Shown: in pieces, positions 1 to 13,021 of the stretch
Position numbering within the stretch: position 1 is the stretch's first letter
How the letters are laid out: the number at the start of each line of letters is the position of its first letter
NCBI RefSeq assembly: GCF_040712315.1
Contig: NC_134020.1
Coordinates: 46,547,751-46,611,750 of the forward strand
Direction: 5' to 3'
DNA: 64,000 nt
DNA from: Castanea sativa
Taxonomy: Eukaryota; Streptophyta; Magnoliopsida; Fagales; Fagaceae
Made by a program: the position numbers and the translations under genes
Notes under the pieces: generated by a model
What the model saw: only the letters and a program-made list of their open reading frames with translations
Told to the model about the DNA's origin: nothing
The model's database searches: none

Positions 1-2052
1 ATACAGCACCCTGGTCAACAATGTACAATTTTTTTGATAGGTGTCAACAATGTACAATTTAAGGTTTAGCACAACAAGACTTAAGAACATCACTGGAATA
101 GGATATAAAACACATACCTAGAGACCAAATATCAGATTTAAAACCATAAGGAATATCCGCCAGCAGTTCAGGACACATGTAATTGGGAGTTCCAACTACC
201 TGCACAAGAAGGTATAGAACATTAACTAATGCCACGGAGAAAACACAAACATTAACAATTCCTTTTATTTTGTTCTATTATCATGTTGCTGTAGTATCAT
301 ATAAGAGGTGGATAACTTTGAATTTACATTTACAGAATGAGCATCAGGACAAAGTTATATGGATGTTCATAAAATAGGAACCTATGGATAAGTTTTCAAT
401 AGAGAAGCTATGAATGAGAAAATTTTAATATATTTATGTAGCAATTTTAAGCCACCTTCAGGTAGAGTTATTTTGGACAAACAACTTAAAATTTTCAATT
501 TCTAACCTTCATAAAAAGGAGATTGAAATTTAAGGTAAAGTGTCCTTGTCATTTATCAACCTCTAAAACTGTATAGAGCTATGATAAGATTCAATTAAAG
601 CTATCAAAATTTATAAAAATCGTAATTTTATTGAAATGACTTTGCCTTAGCTTTAGGTAGGCTTGTCAGTTATATCATTACTTATTTTGATAAATGATGA
701 ACAGATAAGTGAATAGTTTTACTTCGAGACTTGTTTAGTATATGAATGGTCTTGATCATTTTGTTATAGCCTGGTGTCAAATGTAAACACTGAGTTTCCC
801 ATCCCAAACATTTGCATACAAAAAAACGAAGTTTCCATTTAAAGTACACATACCGAAGAGGCCAAGTCATCTGCCTTCAGTGTTTTAGCAAGTCCAAAAT
901 CCCCTATTCAGAAAGAAATGACAATAACAAGGAACATCAGACAATAACAGAATTAAATCGTAAATCAGTTTCAAATTTATCACAACACAATAACAACATA
1001 GACAAACTAACCAAGACGAATATCCTGATCTTTGGTTAGAAAGATGTTGGAACACTGCCAAGAGAGCAACAAACAAATTAGCATGTACAACGATGACATC
1101 CAACGGGGAGAAAAAGAAAAGCGACCAGCTTGTACACATACTTTTAGATCACGATGTAGGACGAAATTTGAATGTAAATATTCGACTGCCAGTAGTAGTT
1201 GTGTGAACCACTTGCAGAGTTTCTGAGCAATGTTCACAATTATCAACCCAAAGATATTGACTTCTAATATGAACATAAAAAATAAATAAATTTCTATTTG
1301 ACAAGAAAAACTACCTCTTCTGGAAAATAAATTCCATTGGACTTTTTCATTAATTCGGCCCTGTTAACAATTCAAGCAAAATAAAAAATGTGGGATATTG
1401 AATGTAAATAACAGAAATCAAAACCTTCTATTTGAGGTTTGTAAATAAATATCAGAGAAGAAACTCACATGTCTCCACCTTCACAGTATCCAGTGACAAT
1501 ACAAACATAGCAACCCTACATTATTACAAAACATGGACTTTCTAATTCAGGAAAAAAATAAAATAAATACAGAACAATTTTGATCATATAATCAAGAATA
1601 CACACAATAGTCCTCACCTTCTCGACCCACGCCTCCTTAAATTCAACAATGTAAGGGTGTTGAATTCGCGCAATTAGTGCCATCTACAGTTACTCACCAA
1701 AATTAACAACAAAAAAAAAAAAATTTAAAGTAATTATCCATGACAAAATTGCTGCACAAAACAGAATTGAAAGCTACCTCTTGATGAGCAGATCTTCTGC
1801 AACGCTCGGTTTGCCTAGCAAGCCGGATCTTCTTCAACACGTACCTGAAACAAAGAAAGAGATTCGTGGATTTCAATTCAATCTATGGAAAATGTATATT
1901 TACACAGAGCACTGAGATTGACAGTGAGAGAGAGATAGCGAGAGGCATTATTACTTCTTCTTCTCGGCCTTGTGGTGGACGAGAATGGCGGCTCCGAAAG
2001 CGCCGCGACCGATCTGCTCCATGATCTCATACTGATCCATGCGAGACTCCAT
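1..2052 (-). CDS. NEK6: NIMA-related Ser/Thr kinase, NEK6-type (partial, C-terminus outside window)
   Basis: Ten exons were assembled by phase and GT-AG sites: 2052-1955, 1844-1778, 1683-1618, 1515-1469, 1360-1315, 1222-1142, 1054-1012, 903-854, 199-118 and 10-1 (cut by the window edge). The protein begins [20 protein letters not shown]; the glycine loop is G15-x-G17-xx-G20, the likely ATP lysine K37 (VLKK), the catalytic loop HRD at 131-133 and DFG at 151-153, followed by the activation-loop [11 protein letters not shown] stretch. It is therefore an RD-type active kinase. The block [18 protein letters not shown] is characteristic of plant NEKs and closest, from memory, to Arabidopsis NEK6/IBO1, which associates with microtubules and restrains epidermal outgrowth. 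The long C-terminal regulatory tail lies outside the window. A second in-frame Met at residue 5 could also serve as start. The family call is firm; the NEK6 subtype is very likely. Confidence 0.9.
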
Positions 2053-2789
2053 CGGAAATCGAATCTATTCTTTCAAAAGAAAAAAAAGCGATCTTCTTAT
2101 ATTTCCTCAGCTTTCACACCATTTTCCTTTTCCAACACTTTTTTACATGAAGTGCGCATTAGAATAACCACCACCGACAATTGTGTTTCCCTCAAATTTT
2201 CTTCTACATCAAATTCAATTCAATTTTTCAGGATTTCTTTTTCTTTAATTTCATTCTCAAAATAATAACCAGCAACGAACTCGGAAAAATCTTGTACGAA
2301 TGATTCACTGTACTAGCTTGCTGTTCACTCTACTCTGTTTTTTTTCTTAGGAACAATAAAAGGAAAGAAATACACTTCTACTACTTTCCTTTTTTGTTTT
2401 TTATTTTTTTAAATTTATATATTTATATCTGAAATTATGAGAAAGGAGGTGGTTATTTTAACTGGCGAGTATGGTTAGCGGTTAATCAGGATCTCAAACT
2501 AAAATCTTCAACTATGCCACTACGCTCTCTCTCTCTCTCTCTCTCTATTATGGTTTTACACGCCGACAGTCCCAGCTGGTCTGCTCATTTATTTTTGTAC
2601 ACGCTCTCTCTCTCATTATTATTATTATACTCATAGGAACCTTATGCCAAGTTTTCTAAAGAGTAAATGCCTAGCCAAAAAAACTGGTAGCAGTAATTGT
2701 AACCATAAAAACTTGGTCTCTTTCACACTAGCTCTTTTAATTTATTCCAATTCTCATTAAGTAGTGAAAAGTAATGCCTACACCCACAA

Positions 2790-2925
2790 GGTTGGTGGCC
2801 TAATGGAAAACGACTCGACCTTTCATATATATTGCATGGGTTCAAGCATGCCCATTAGCACTTTGTGGGTGTCTTATTCATTTGCATCCTGGGGCGAAAC
2901 TCATTTTTTTCTTTACCAAAAAAAA
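2790..2925 (+). mobile_element. tRNA-derived SINE-like element
   Basis: The stretch has a box A-like TGGCCTAATGG near 2799 and a box B-like GGGTTCAAGCATGCCC near 2838-2853, spaced as in a tRNA-derived Pol III promoter, and ends in a T/A-rich tail. It cannot fold as an intact tRNA, so a SINE is the better reading. Family unknown. Confidence 0.45.
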
Positions 2926-4119
2926 TAAAAAGTTCCTAGCCAATAGTAGGACTAGGTGTAATTTATGTACACGACCAGAGTTGACAATTTTGAAGCAAAT
3001 GATTAGAGTATTATACACTCACAAAGATAAGGGGAAGCATAGTATAAGGGTGCATTAAAAGAAACAAGGTGTCAGTAGGCTCTCTCTGTTTTGAGAACCA
3101 TGTGCTTGGCATAACGCTTGCCGCTACCTATTATTAGTCCTAACGTGCGCCAGGGAAGTGTTGCTTAAATCAAATCACAGAGGGAATTTTAATTTTTTTT
3201 TTACTTATCAATGACGCCCATGAGCTAAATGCCATATTGCCTTTTTGACATTGTTGGTATTGGTTGGCCACAATGCCAAAACTTTTACACATTGATTTAG
3301 GCTTTTAGCTAAAAGCTTAAGCCTCTTAACGCTCCGGCACTACTGGATTGGAATGGAATCCGCTAACTTGCGCACATGCAATTACGGAAAACGACGCAGA
3401 CATCTGGGGAAAAGTTGCATAGCATTTAGTGTATTATTATTATAGCCACTTGTTGTTCATGGGACCCCCTTCACACTTTCCTCACGTGCTTCACTCATAA
3501 TTAATTTTTGCCTAAGCTACCTTCTTCTTCTTCTTCTTCTTCTTCTTCTTCTTCTATTTTTCTTAAGAAAAATAACTGATGCTCTAAAGAAATTTAATAG
3601 TAACTAATTTTAAGAAATATTTTATAATAAATTAATGATAAAAAAATGCTGTAATAATTTTATTTTATTTCTAATAATTCATTAACAAATGCCTTAAGAA
3701 CAACTATTAATTAAACCCTAAAAACTTTCTTAAAATAGTCATAAGGGCACCCATTAACTAGCTAGACCCATTAAAAATTAGCTTTGTGGAGTTTGCAGTT
3801 TATAATAAATTTTTAGTACCATTACTATTGAAGTTTTTTTAAGTTAGGGAGAGGTAGTTGGAAGTTGTTGTAGAAGGGAAAGAAAAAGGTACGACCTCAC
3901 TTTCTATGCCATAAATCTAAGTGCGTTTCAATGACCATGAAGACTGTGATTTGGTTCATCAAAAAAAATGAAGACTGTGATTTGTCAGCATCAAAAAATA
4001 ATAATAATAATAACAAAGCTGATCATTTAATAAAATCATAACCAGTGGGCTGTGGTTGGTCAATTTGTTTAAGTGCAAGGTAGTGGTTAGAGTTAGATGA
4101 TTTGGCTTTCCATGTTAAT

Positions 4120-4373
4120 CAAATTTCCATAAGAAATGTTTTTAATTTTTCGATTAGAATTATGTTACAATTTAATAAAGTTAACCTAAGTACCTAACTG
4201 TACTAGTTTTACACACCCCTGAACTACCATAGAACTAAAATCTCAAATTTCCATAAGAAGCTTAACCAACTTTCATTATGTTTTTACTTTTTCGTTACAA
4301 TTTAATGAAGTTAACCTAAGTACCTAACTGTATTAGTTTTACACACCGCTGAACTACCATAGAACTAATATCT
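4120..4373. repeat. Two-copy tandem repeat, about 127 bp unit
   Basis: Two adjacent copies each run from a CAAATTTCCATAAGAA-like start to CATAGAACTA and share the block GTTAACCTAAGTACCTAACTG. They differ by a few substitutions and small indels. No coding content. Confidence 0.75.
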
Positions 4374-4386
4374 TTTTTTTTTTTTT

Positions 4387-4545
4387 TTTATAAGATAAAA
4401 TTTTACTCTAGTCTAATCTAAGTATATATGTGTGTGAAGCTCCTTTCTGAATACTTGAATTCCGGCTCTTGCCTCCCACACCCCCACAAACACTTATACT
4501 TATGGAGTGACCATCGCACCAAGGGTATGCGGTGGTACTAAAATC
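4387..4545 (-). mobile_element. SINE (Au-SINE-like), minus strand
   Basis: Read on the minus strand it has TTGGTGCGATGGTCACTCC, then GTTTGTGGGGGTGTGGGAGG, a box B-like AATTCAAGTATTC, GGAGCTTCACACACATATAT, and a T/A-rich tail after TTAGATTAGACTAGAGTAAA. This organisation matches the widespread plant Au-SINE type as I recall it. A 3'-end copy of the same family lies at about 31065-31137 on the plus strand. Confidence 0.55.
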
Positions 4546-6417
4546 TTTTCAACAGTTATTATAAGTACACAACATAACATTGAGAGAGAGAGAGAGAGAG
4601 AGAGAGAGTTTATGACATAGGACATGGTAGTTAATTAGATTCTTAAATATAATAAAGACATGATTCAATAATGGTAAGTGATTCGCAAAAATTAATGATA
4701 GTATATGACAGAGTTGTGAAATTGATCTATTTGAATTGTTGAACAGTTTTAAGATTACAAATTATTTTATAATTTTTTTGCTACAACTTTGACATGACAG
4801 ATTGTAATTTGTAAATGGTTAATCATTACTTACACATAGAACCATTATTTTTATTTTTACCAATCACACTACCACATCACAATTATGGTAAGAAGTTGTG
4901 AAAATTTTTGTAGTCATAGACTTTTTGCAAATTGTCTCATCATGAAATCGACTGTTAAAACCAAAAATGTTGGAGTAAAAATGTCACATGGTCGGCCTGG
5001 ATGCTTCAACTTAAAGTTGGTTGCCCATTTATTGTTGAAGTGCAATTAAAAAAGTCCTTTTTTATTTTTTTTTTCTTTAAATCAATTATGAGGTTTTTAT
5101 TTTTTATTTTATAAATATATGGACGAAATTAGTTATGACTTATGTTGTTCAACTGAATGTAAAAATAGTAGAGACGTTTACACAAATTTTTTTTTTCCCT
5201 AGATAGGCCACGGGCACCACCTTAAGTGGGTTAACTATAACTTCGATCTTATTGGGTTCTTACCTCTTTCTCTTACAATCATTAGGCACATTTTGGGAAC
5301 CAACTTCGTGCAATTGATGATTCATGTTGAACTCAACTAAGTCTTTTACTATTAGGTCACACACCCTAAGTTGTAATACAATATAAATATGTTAGTTGTA
5401 AATTGTAATTAAAGATCATAAAACAGACTCATAAACTAATTTCCTACAAACAAAAACTGATGCATATAAAGGAATGTGCTATACGCTACAAATTAAGAAC
5501 TATTTTTGAATGATTTTTTATATATATAACATTTCTTATTTTGTATTAAGTCATTCAAACAGCATTTGTAATGATCCGAGTCAATCCTATGTAACCTTAT
5601 AGTTTTTCAATCAGCCAGTGATAGCTTGTTGCAATTAATAAGATGGCCTTACAAAAAAAGGTGATTCTAAAAGTATATAGTTTTTTTTGAGGGAGTTCAC
5701 ATCCTAAAAAAATTCATCATCTCAATTTTGTATCTGGTTATGAATAATATACCAAATACACTTGGTGAAAGGTCACTCAAAATTAAACAAGTGATTTTTT
5801 TTCTCTCCAGTTAAATATTTCTACAAAAAAAATAAAAGCCAAATTAAGTAACTATCTTAACTAGCTAGTATGCTTTCCCCTGTTGTTATCCCATTTTTAT
5901 TGCAAGCCAGCGCATGAAGCTATGTGATATATTTTTTTAACCATACCAGCTTCCAGCAAAAAATAAGAATGCAATCTTGTATAAATTGTTTCCCAAGATG
6001 CAGTGCAAGGATATTTGCGGTCTTTGGTGGTTGCCAACCAGTTTTGATCAATACTCTAAACAAATTAATAAGGCTTAGATCGACTGGATAGACATCATCA
6101 AGTCCTTAGATCTAGTTGTGGGCAAAACCAATTACCATATTGAAATATATAAAAACTTTATTATTAGTTTAGAGAATAATTTTAGAGATTTAATTAATGG
6201 GGGCAAAACCAATTACCATAATCTATAAGGGAATAAGTTCAGAGATTTAATTATTAGTTTTTGAATATTGCATTAACTAAAAAAATAATAAGAAAATGTA
6301 ATAATTCTTACTGAGAATGATACCATATTGGTACCAAAAATAAAGAGAAGAGAGGTAAGATAATCCCTAACAATTAATATAGTTTTAAAAAAACAATTAT
6401 TAGAAATACTTACATAA

Positions 6418-6535
6418 TATATATGTTGCAACTTTGCAACTCGAACCCACTTCCCAGTTCCCCCTACTCCCAGAAACACTTATGGCTTGGATGGGAGGTA
6501 CCAACTCACCCAACTGAGCAACAATTCCTTTAAAA
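6418..6535 (-). mobile_element. tRNA-derived SINE-like element, minus strand
   Basis: On the minus strand a box A-like TTGCTCAGTTGGGTGAG is followed by a box B-like GTGGGTTCGAGTTGCA. The spacing is longer than in a real tRNA and no cloverleaf closes, which suggests a SINE. Confidence 0.45.
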
Positions 6536-6883
6536 TATAGTTTTAGTATAGCTTTTGGTTTGTATATAAATAAAAAAAAGTATAGCTTTTGTTAAGAGTT
6601 TAAAGTAATCACACATTTTATTGTTTTACGTTTTTTTTCCAAAACATGATATCAATCATACAAAAGTCTTTGATCATATTTAAATTAAAATATGAAGAAT
6701 TTGAGATATATCCTAGCATTATTTCTCAAGATGAGAATATTCTTCCATATCCCCGTGTGATTGGACTTTGATCACCCAAAAGTTGTCTTCTCGGCTCTGA
6801 GCAACTAATAATTTACCAAAAGTTATCCAAATAGTGATTTACCAAAGCAATCAATTTTCTCTCTTATGTTTATGATGACTTAA

Positions 6884-7865
6884 GAGCATTCTGATCGGCT
6901 GTTTTAAGAAAAATCTCATTTTGACATATTAAACTCCTACTTTATCATTTTACAACATCACATTTATCAGATGTTTTATTCTTCCCTTCTATAAATTAAA
7001 ATAATATTTCTTACACATTAAAATAATATATTTCCTACTCCAATCATTATCGTCGTTGTCGTCAACACCAACAACAACAATGGCGGCACAACCACCACTG
7101 CCGCAACAACGGCCACCCCCACCACCGGCACAAACCCACATCCACCACCGGTACAAACCCACTTCCACCACATCAAACAAACCCACTACCGGCACAAACC
7201 CACATCCACCACTGGCACAAACCTACTTCCACCAAATCAAACAAACCCACATCTCAAATCCACCAAATCAGTTATAAAACTAATAACAACGAGCAAAGAT
7301 CGGATATACACCGAGACATACGACAAGAGTTTCAGATCTATGAGCTCTGGGTTGGGTCGGCAAGCTTCAATCGACGAGCTGAGTTTCAGATCGGCGAGCT
7401 CTGCTTCAGATCAGTGAGTCCCTCCAGCGAGTCCCTTCGGATTGGCGAGCCCCTTCAATTGGAATTGTCTTCTTCTTCGTGACAGGAAAAAAAAAAATAG
7501 AGAAAGAAGCGCAGAGAAAGGGAACGGAAAAAAAAAAACCCGAAGCCAATGAAGATGCTGGAGAAGAAAGAAGAAGAAAAAGGGAAGAGGGAGTGACTGA
7601 AATGAGGAACAGGCGAAGGAAGAAAGAAGGAAAAAGGAGGAGAGAAGAAAGAAAAGTAATAAAAGAAGAGAGAGAAAAGAATAAAAAAGTAATTTTTTTT
7701 AATACACCAGTCCGTACCGTTCTAAAGATAGAACGGTACTGTAGAGTGTTTCAAAATTTTGAGACATTTGACACAGCTGATGAAACTTTCTTTTTTGTGT
7801 TTAGTGTGTCAAATGTGTTATATTATAGCATTTTAACACATTTAAGACATCTAATGATAGTGCTC
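6884..7865. mobile_element. Non-autonomous TIR element with TAA target duplication (PIF/Harbinger-like)
   Basis: The ends read GAGCATTCTGATCGGCTG and, on the opposite strand, GAGCACTATCATTAGATG, and both flanks carry TAA (6881-6883 and 7866-7868), the 3-bp target typical of PIF/Harbinger elements. The interior is low complexity: an A/C-rich block of CCACC and CACAAACCCACATCC repeats (7050-7280) and a purine-rich block (7485-7690). No transposase is visible. Related elements occur at 11685-12199 and probably 27094-28718. Confidence 0.5.
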
Positions 7866-9478
7866 TAAGTATGTCTTACATATGTTCTGGACCTGTAGGG
7901 CACGAAACTCAAGGCCTTAAATCACGCTGGGCCTAAATATGTAATTCTAAAATCTTGAAGCTCAATCTGTTCAGTGGTGTCGAGCTTGCAGTCAAGTCTG
8001 CAATTGAGCAAGTAGATTGAACAGGTTTTAGAGCAATTTATTTTGAGTAGTCACTGTGTCTTTAACTTGTTTTTTAAAATACAACTTATAGACGCTAAAA
8101 GATTACAAACTCATCTTTACAATTGGACATGTTTTGGAAACGGTTTGTCATCACTAACAAAGTATAATCCAAACATTGAGAAATAGTAAGAAGAAAAAAA
8201 TGATATATTAGTTAATTACATAAACTTATCTATTTTTAGAAACATATCATACATACGAATTGTTTTAATGGGTTAAATATGATATAAAAGTAATAAATAA
8301 ATATAAAAGGTGGTGCATTAGTTATTTACAAAAATATATTACAATTTTTAAACTCTAAAAGGCCATTAATGAAGTTTTACATATAATATTTTTACAGAAT
8401 CAAATAAGTTTATATCAAAGGAATGCAGTTTATTTTTTGTGGGTCAAATACGTTGGTCAAGTAGGTGTATTATTGTTCATCAAAAAAAAGTAGGTGTATT
8501 GTTAGTTCAACTAGATATGTTGGGTGTAAGTAAGTTTATTATCATAATAATTTTCACAATTTTGACCACAATTTGTCTACGTGACGAGTGGTAAGTAATA
8601 TAAAAAAAAAAAAAAAAAAGATCTATAATTTAACCACTCATAAGTCATAGCAACAAGTTATGACAAAATTGTAGTAAAAATGACTGGTAGTAGACTTATT
8701 TTCGTTGGGTCCCTCGGTCGAGTAATGTAGCGATTACTATATTAACAGAGCTGGCTGACAGCATATCCTCCACTACATGTGAGTTAAAACGGCGGCCTGG
8801 GTTGTTTGTACTAAAATGTTTGATGTGAAAATATCAACAACTTAATTGGGTATTACAGTTCCACTGTCGTGCCAATATATAGAGTGGTTGGTCAAACTAG
8901 TAGCCATGTTCCTTTCCAAAATAACGTAGATTTTGTGCGATGCAGAAACGTGATAGTTCTTCTGGCCTCAAGCTGAAACCACGCTTACTACCTGGATTAT
9001 CACATGGCCACACGTTAATCACAAGTTATAAATAGGTTCTTAGTATTATTTAAAAGATTAACAACTAATACCTTATTATGAGATAATTAAGTGAGAGAAA
9101 CCAAATAATCTGCATGGATACGAGAGATGTAATTTACAATTGCACAAACATGGTCTCACAACGAAAATATTAGTTTTATCCCGCTACCCATTACCCAAAG
9201 CACCCTAAAGTCACAAACTATTTTTATAAACAGCTCGTGATGTAATGAGTGATGGTTGGTAAGTAAACAAATGATGTTAGTAGTGAACTTAGATGAGAAC
9301 TAGTAAAATTTGTCATATTAATAATTTATAAAAATATTATAAAATACTTTGTGGTTGTGTCATTATTCAAATAAAAATTAGTTTTTTAATTTATTTTTTA
9401 TTACACAATGCTCACTTTTAGAGGGACAAAGATGAATAATCAAAGCATGTTTGGCCAATGACATCCCTCTACGAGGTT

Positions 9479-10037
9479 TAGGGCTTGTTTGGTTTGGCCA
9501 TGACTCAGTTTTCATAACTCAAAACTCATAACGCATAACCCAAACCTCACTTTATCTCAAAAACTCCAAAATTCTTGTTTGGTCACATAACTCACCTTTT
9601 GCTACCATAACTCATATTTTACAAACTGAAAACACCAAAATTCTGTTTTCAGTTTCCATTATCCATCACCCAAAAACCAAGCCAAACAAGATTTTTTTGG
9701 TGAGACACATGCATCTTGGAAACTTAGTGATGAAAATTGAGTGATGTCACTCACAAACATAGGGCTCGTTTGGTTTATAGATAGCTCAATTTTTATATCT
9801 CAGTTTTCATAATTCAGTTTTCAAAACTCATAACTCAGTTCTTAGTTTTTGAAAACACCTGTTTGCTGTTTGCTGTTTCCATCACTCTAACTCAAATTTT
9901 TGAGTTTGGAGTGATGGAAGCAACGGTTGAAAACTAAGCAAAACACAATTTTTTTGTGAGAGCCATGTGTTTTGAGAACTCAATTCTAAAAACGGAATGA
10001 TATGATTCAAAAACCCACTCATCCAAACAGGTTCATA
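9479..10037. mobile_element. Two adjacent GTTTGG-type MITEs
   Basis: Two related AT-rich units lie head to tail (about 9479-9764 and 9765-10037). Each begins GGGCTTGTTTGG or GGGCTCGTTTGG; the second ends CCAAACAGGTT, an imperfect inverted copy of its start. Both are rich in CATAACTCA and TTTTGAGT motifs. No coding capacity. The exact ends are uncertain. Confidence 0.45.
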
Positions 10038-10530
10038 GTTTCACGGATTGAATCTCCTTACTTACACCTAACATTAAAAAAGAAATGTTCGAAATTGGGT
10101 TTCTAGCCAAATTAAAAACTGACTTTCTCCAAGCATTGGACTTTACGACAAATGAAAATCGATCCACGTACTATAAGCAGTTCTTACATAAAAATAAAGT
10201 TTTGACCCAATTATTATAGGTCCAGTATGTCTGAGATTCTTTGACAGATGCAACCTTCTAAACACTCAAACCCAAGCCATAGCCCATAGGCCCCATAAGT
10301 AACAATTGATGTGTCGAGATAGTCTTGAGGCTGATTATTCTTGTAGTAGGCTGGAAGGGTCAAGTCTTCAGCCACAAGGCCCAGAATCCTGAAGGCCTAT
10401 GGTTGTTTGGGTATCGGAGTTTAAGAGTTAGCCTGTCGGCTGACTGGCAATTCACGCATGTATAAGCATATTCTTATATATGTATTGAGTTGTCAATGGA
10501 GCGCTGTCACATAAATTCATTATTAAAACT

Positions 10531-11546
10531 TGATAGGCCAAAAGCGTATTGACCTTTTATGATAGATTAATTGATTAATTAGTTAAATTTAATTAATTAA
10601 TTAAATTAACATACAAATGCGTGGTAGTACAAACAAATCACCAACAAACTAAAGTGCAGCGGAAAATAAATTTGACACGGTGATTTATTTACAAATGGGG
10701 AAAACCTCAAAAGCAAAAATCCCACCGGGTGATTTTAAAGTTATCACTCCTAAGAATCCACTATTATCACAACAATAGGTTACAAGTAAAAGAATCTTAG
10801 TACCTTATACCAACTTACAGTTGAACCCTTACCCCGATACCTAATTGGATTTGTTCTATAGTGACAATCTCTCATTTTCAATGCACGACTCTTAGTACGT
10901 GACTAATTAATTGCGCGGATCCCAGTATGCGACTTTAATCACCAACTTGAAAAAGATATTGGCTGCAAAGTTTTTCAGTTCATCCTCACAATGAAGAACA
11001 AGTAGTTGCTTGGTTACAAAACCCTACAATGCATAAACACAGTAGATTCTTCACAAAGAGATGAACTAGGGCAAATTTTGTCTCCGGTTACAAATTGCTT
11101 GAACAGTCTTTGCAACTTGTGTCTCAACTATGCGTAACCTAATACAGCCCTTAAAATAATCCTTATATATGTCTAGGGTTATGAGAAAAGAAGGCTCAAA
11201 GACATATCCACGGATTGGAATAAAAAACAGATTTGAAAAACTATTTTTCTTAAACCTCGACAGCTAGAGGTGTCGAGATGTTGTCGAGCAGCTGTCGAGC
11301 CTCGGGACTGGAACAGCTTATTAATGCTCAATAGATGAAGCCGTTGAGCTTTAATGACAGCCACTTCTTCAACTTGTTTCTTGGACAAACTTACATAACT
11401 TTAACACTTGATCTTGAAACAAGGTTTCTTGATGCATTAAACTCATCCTAAATCTACCCAATTACAAGTAAAGTGTGTTTTGTCAAAGGATTAGCAAGTG
11501 AAGAACGACATATGTTTTTAACAAGTGAACCACATATGTCCTAACA
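10531..11546. mobile_element. Solo LTR (family A, copy 1)
   Basis: A 1,016-bp sequence starts TGATAGGCC and ends CCTAACA, flanked on both sides by the 5-bp duplication AAACT (10526-10530 and 11547-11551). It is a diverged homologue of 55771-56706; both share blocks such as GGAAAACCT and CTACCCAATTA-AAGTAAAGTG. No second LTR or coding domain is attached, so it is a solo LTR left by LTR-LTR recombination. Confidence 0.75.
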
Positions 11547-11684
11547 AAACTGTTTTATTATAAACTAATTACAACATACCACATCAACAATAATAATAAT
11601 AAACTTGATGTCACTAGATTTATTGTTTTGAGCCCGACACCATGACACCAAGCCTAAGAAGTGACTTTAGGGACCTTCATCTTA

Positions 11685-12199
11685 GAGCATTAGTATTGGG
11701 GGTGTAAAACCCCCAAAATTGCTATTTTACACCCACACACACCTAAAACTGGTTTTTTCCAGGTATCTATTGTTTAAATATTTTACCAACTTGCTACAGT
11801 AAGGTTGTATAAATTCAATCTTGAGTATTAACATTGGGGTCTGTAAAACCCCCAAATTACCATTTTACATTCTCAAAGGCCGAAATCTTGCTTTATTTGG
11901 GTTGTTATTGCTAAAATATTTTAGCAATTATGAACAGTAAGTCCGTATATATACAAACTACTATAGCGTGGTTGTAAAACAAAAATATAGTATTTTATTT
12001 GGTTTGTTTTAGAGGAAGAGATAGAAAGAGAGTAGAAGAGAGAGAGAGAGTTGGGGAGGAAGAGAGAGAATGAATAGGGTTGAAAAATAAGAATTGAGAT
12101 ATGGGGTGAGTTTAAAAATGAGATGGTAAAATAGATAAAGTAGCTTTTGAGCGTGTAAAATAGGTTTTTTTTTTTTTAGATACCTAGATGCGAATGCTC
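11685..12199. mobile_element. TIR MITE, GAGCATT type
   Basis: It starts GAGCATTAGTATTGGGGG and ends AGATGCGAATGCTC, so the inner termini are inverted (GAGCATT on both strands). It contains two diverged copies of a TGTAAAACCCCCAAA block (near 11702 and 11842). The flanking trinucleotides do not match clearly. A related T-rich sequence continues to about 12470. Confidence 0.4.
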
Positions 12200-13021
12200 A
12201 TTGTAGCAATTGCTTATATTTTTTTATTCTTTTTTTCTTCTCACTTTCCTCTCTCTCTCTCTCTCTCTCTCTCCCCCCCCCCCTAATCTTATAGTTTTAT
12301 ATTTATTTTATTGGGTAGTTTATTTTATTGGTTTGTATATAAAAATAAGAACTGAGATGTTAATTGTTTTGTTAAATGAGTTGGTAAAACCGATAAGGTA
12401 GCTTTTTAGGATGTAAAATATGTTTTTTTTTTTTTTTTTTTACAAACCTGGATGTAAATGATATAGGTTAGAAATATGATTGAAAATAGCAATATCTAGA
12501 AATTATAGCACTTTTAAAAATGTGAGTTAATTACACCCTTTTTAAAATTATAGTAATTATGAGTTGAAGCCATAATTTCAAGTAAACCCCTTTGCATAAG
12601 AATCAGTAAAAAAATCACAATGAAATCCACTTCTTGCTTGAGCCTTCGTGATGGATGAGGTTAGAGAGAGAAGAGGGGGAGAGGGGCTCTGTCAAAATCT
12701 TGAAAAAAAGGACAAGGATTTTGAGCTCAAATAAAAATCATGAGTTAGACTCTCAATTTCAAATAGGAATTGAAATTGAAATTCCTTTAACTATTGCTAA
12801 CTCACTTTTGCTTATGATGATGTAAAAACATGGATTGAACTCGCAATATATACTCTTGAAAATGTGAGTTCAACTCGCATTGCTTAAGAGTACAATTTTA
12901 AGTAAAACAACGTATTTTCAATATCTTTTAATATTATATTTTTCAGCCATTAAATATAATACATAATTGTCTTTGTAATTTCCTTGAAGCCAAATCCCTA
13001 TTTTTTAGCTATGTTTGGATA

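Larger units (their letters stand above)
2286..10525. other. Intergenic, repeat-rich, no gene seen
   Basis: About 8 kb between the NEK promoter side and the first solo LTR. No ORF here shows a protein family. It holds microsatellites (CT near 2527-2548, TTC near 3521-3553, GA near 4581-4608), tRNA-derived SINE-like pieces, a two-copy 127-bp tandem repeat, TIR elements and AT-rich filler. The proline-rich and Lys/Glu-rich ORFs at 7056-7277 and 7479-7868 lie within a TIR element and are judged non-coding. Confidence 0.7.

Noticed and set aside
7056..7277. Proline/threonine-rich ORF of 73 aa
   Set aside because: It is a translation of A/C-rich repeats inside a TIR element, without homology or start context.
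7479..7868. Lys/Glu-rich ORF of 129 aa
   Set aside because: Purine-rich low-complexity DNA of the same TIR element; the stop lies at the element boundary.
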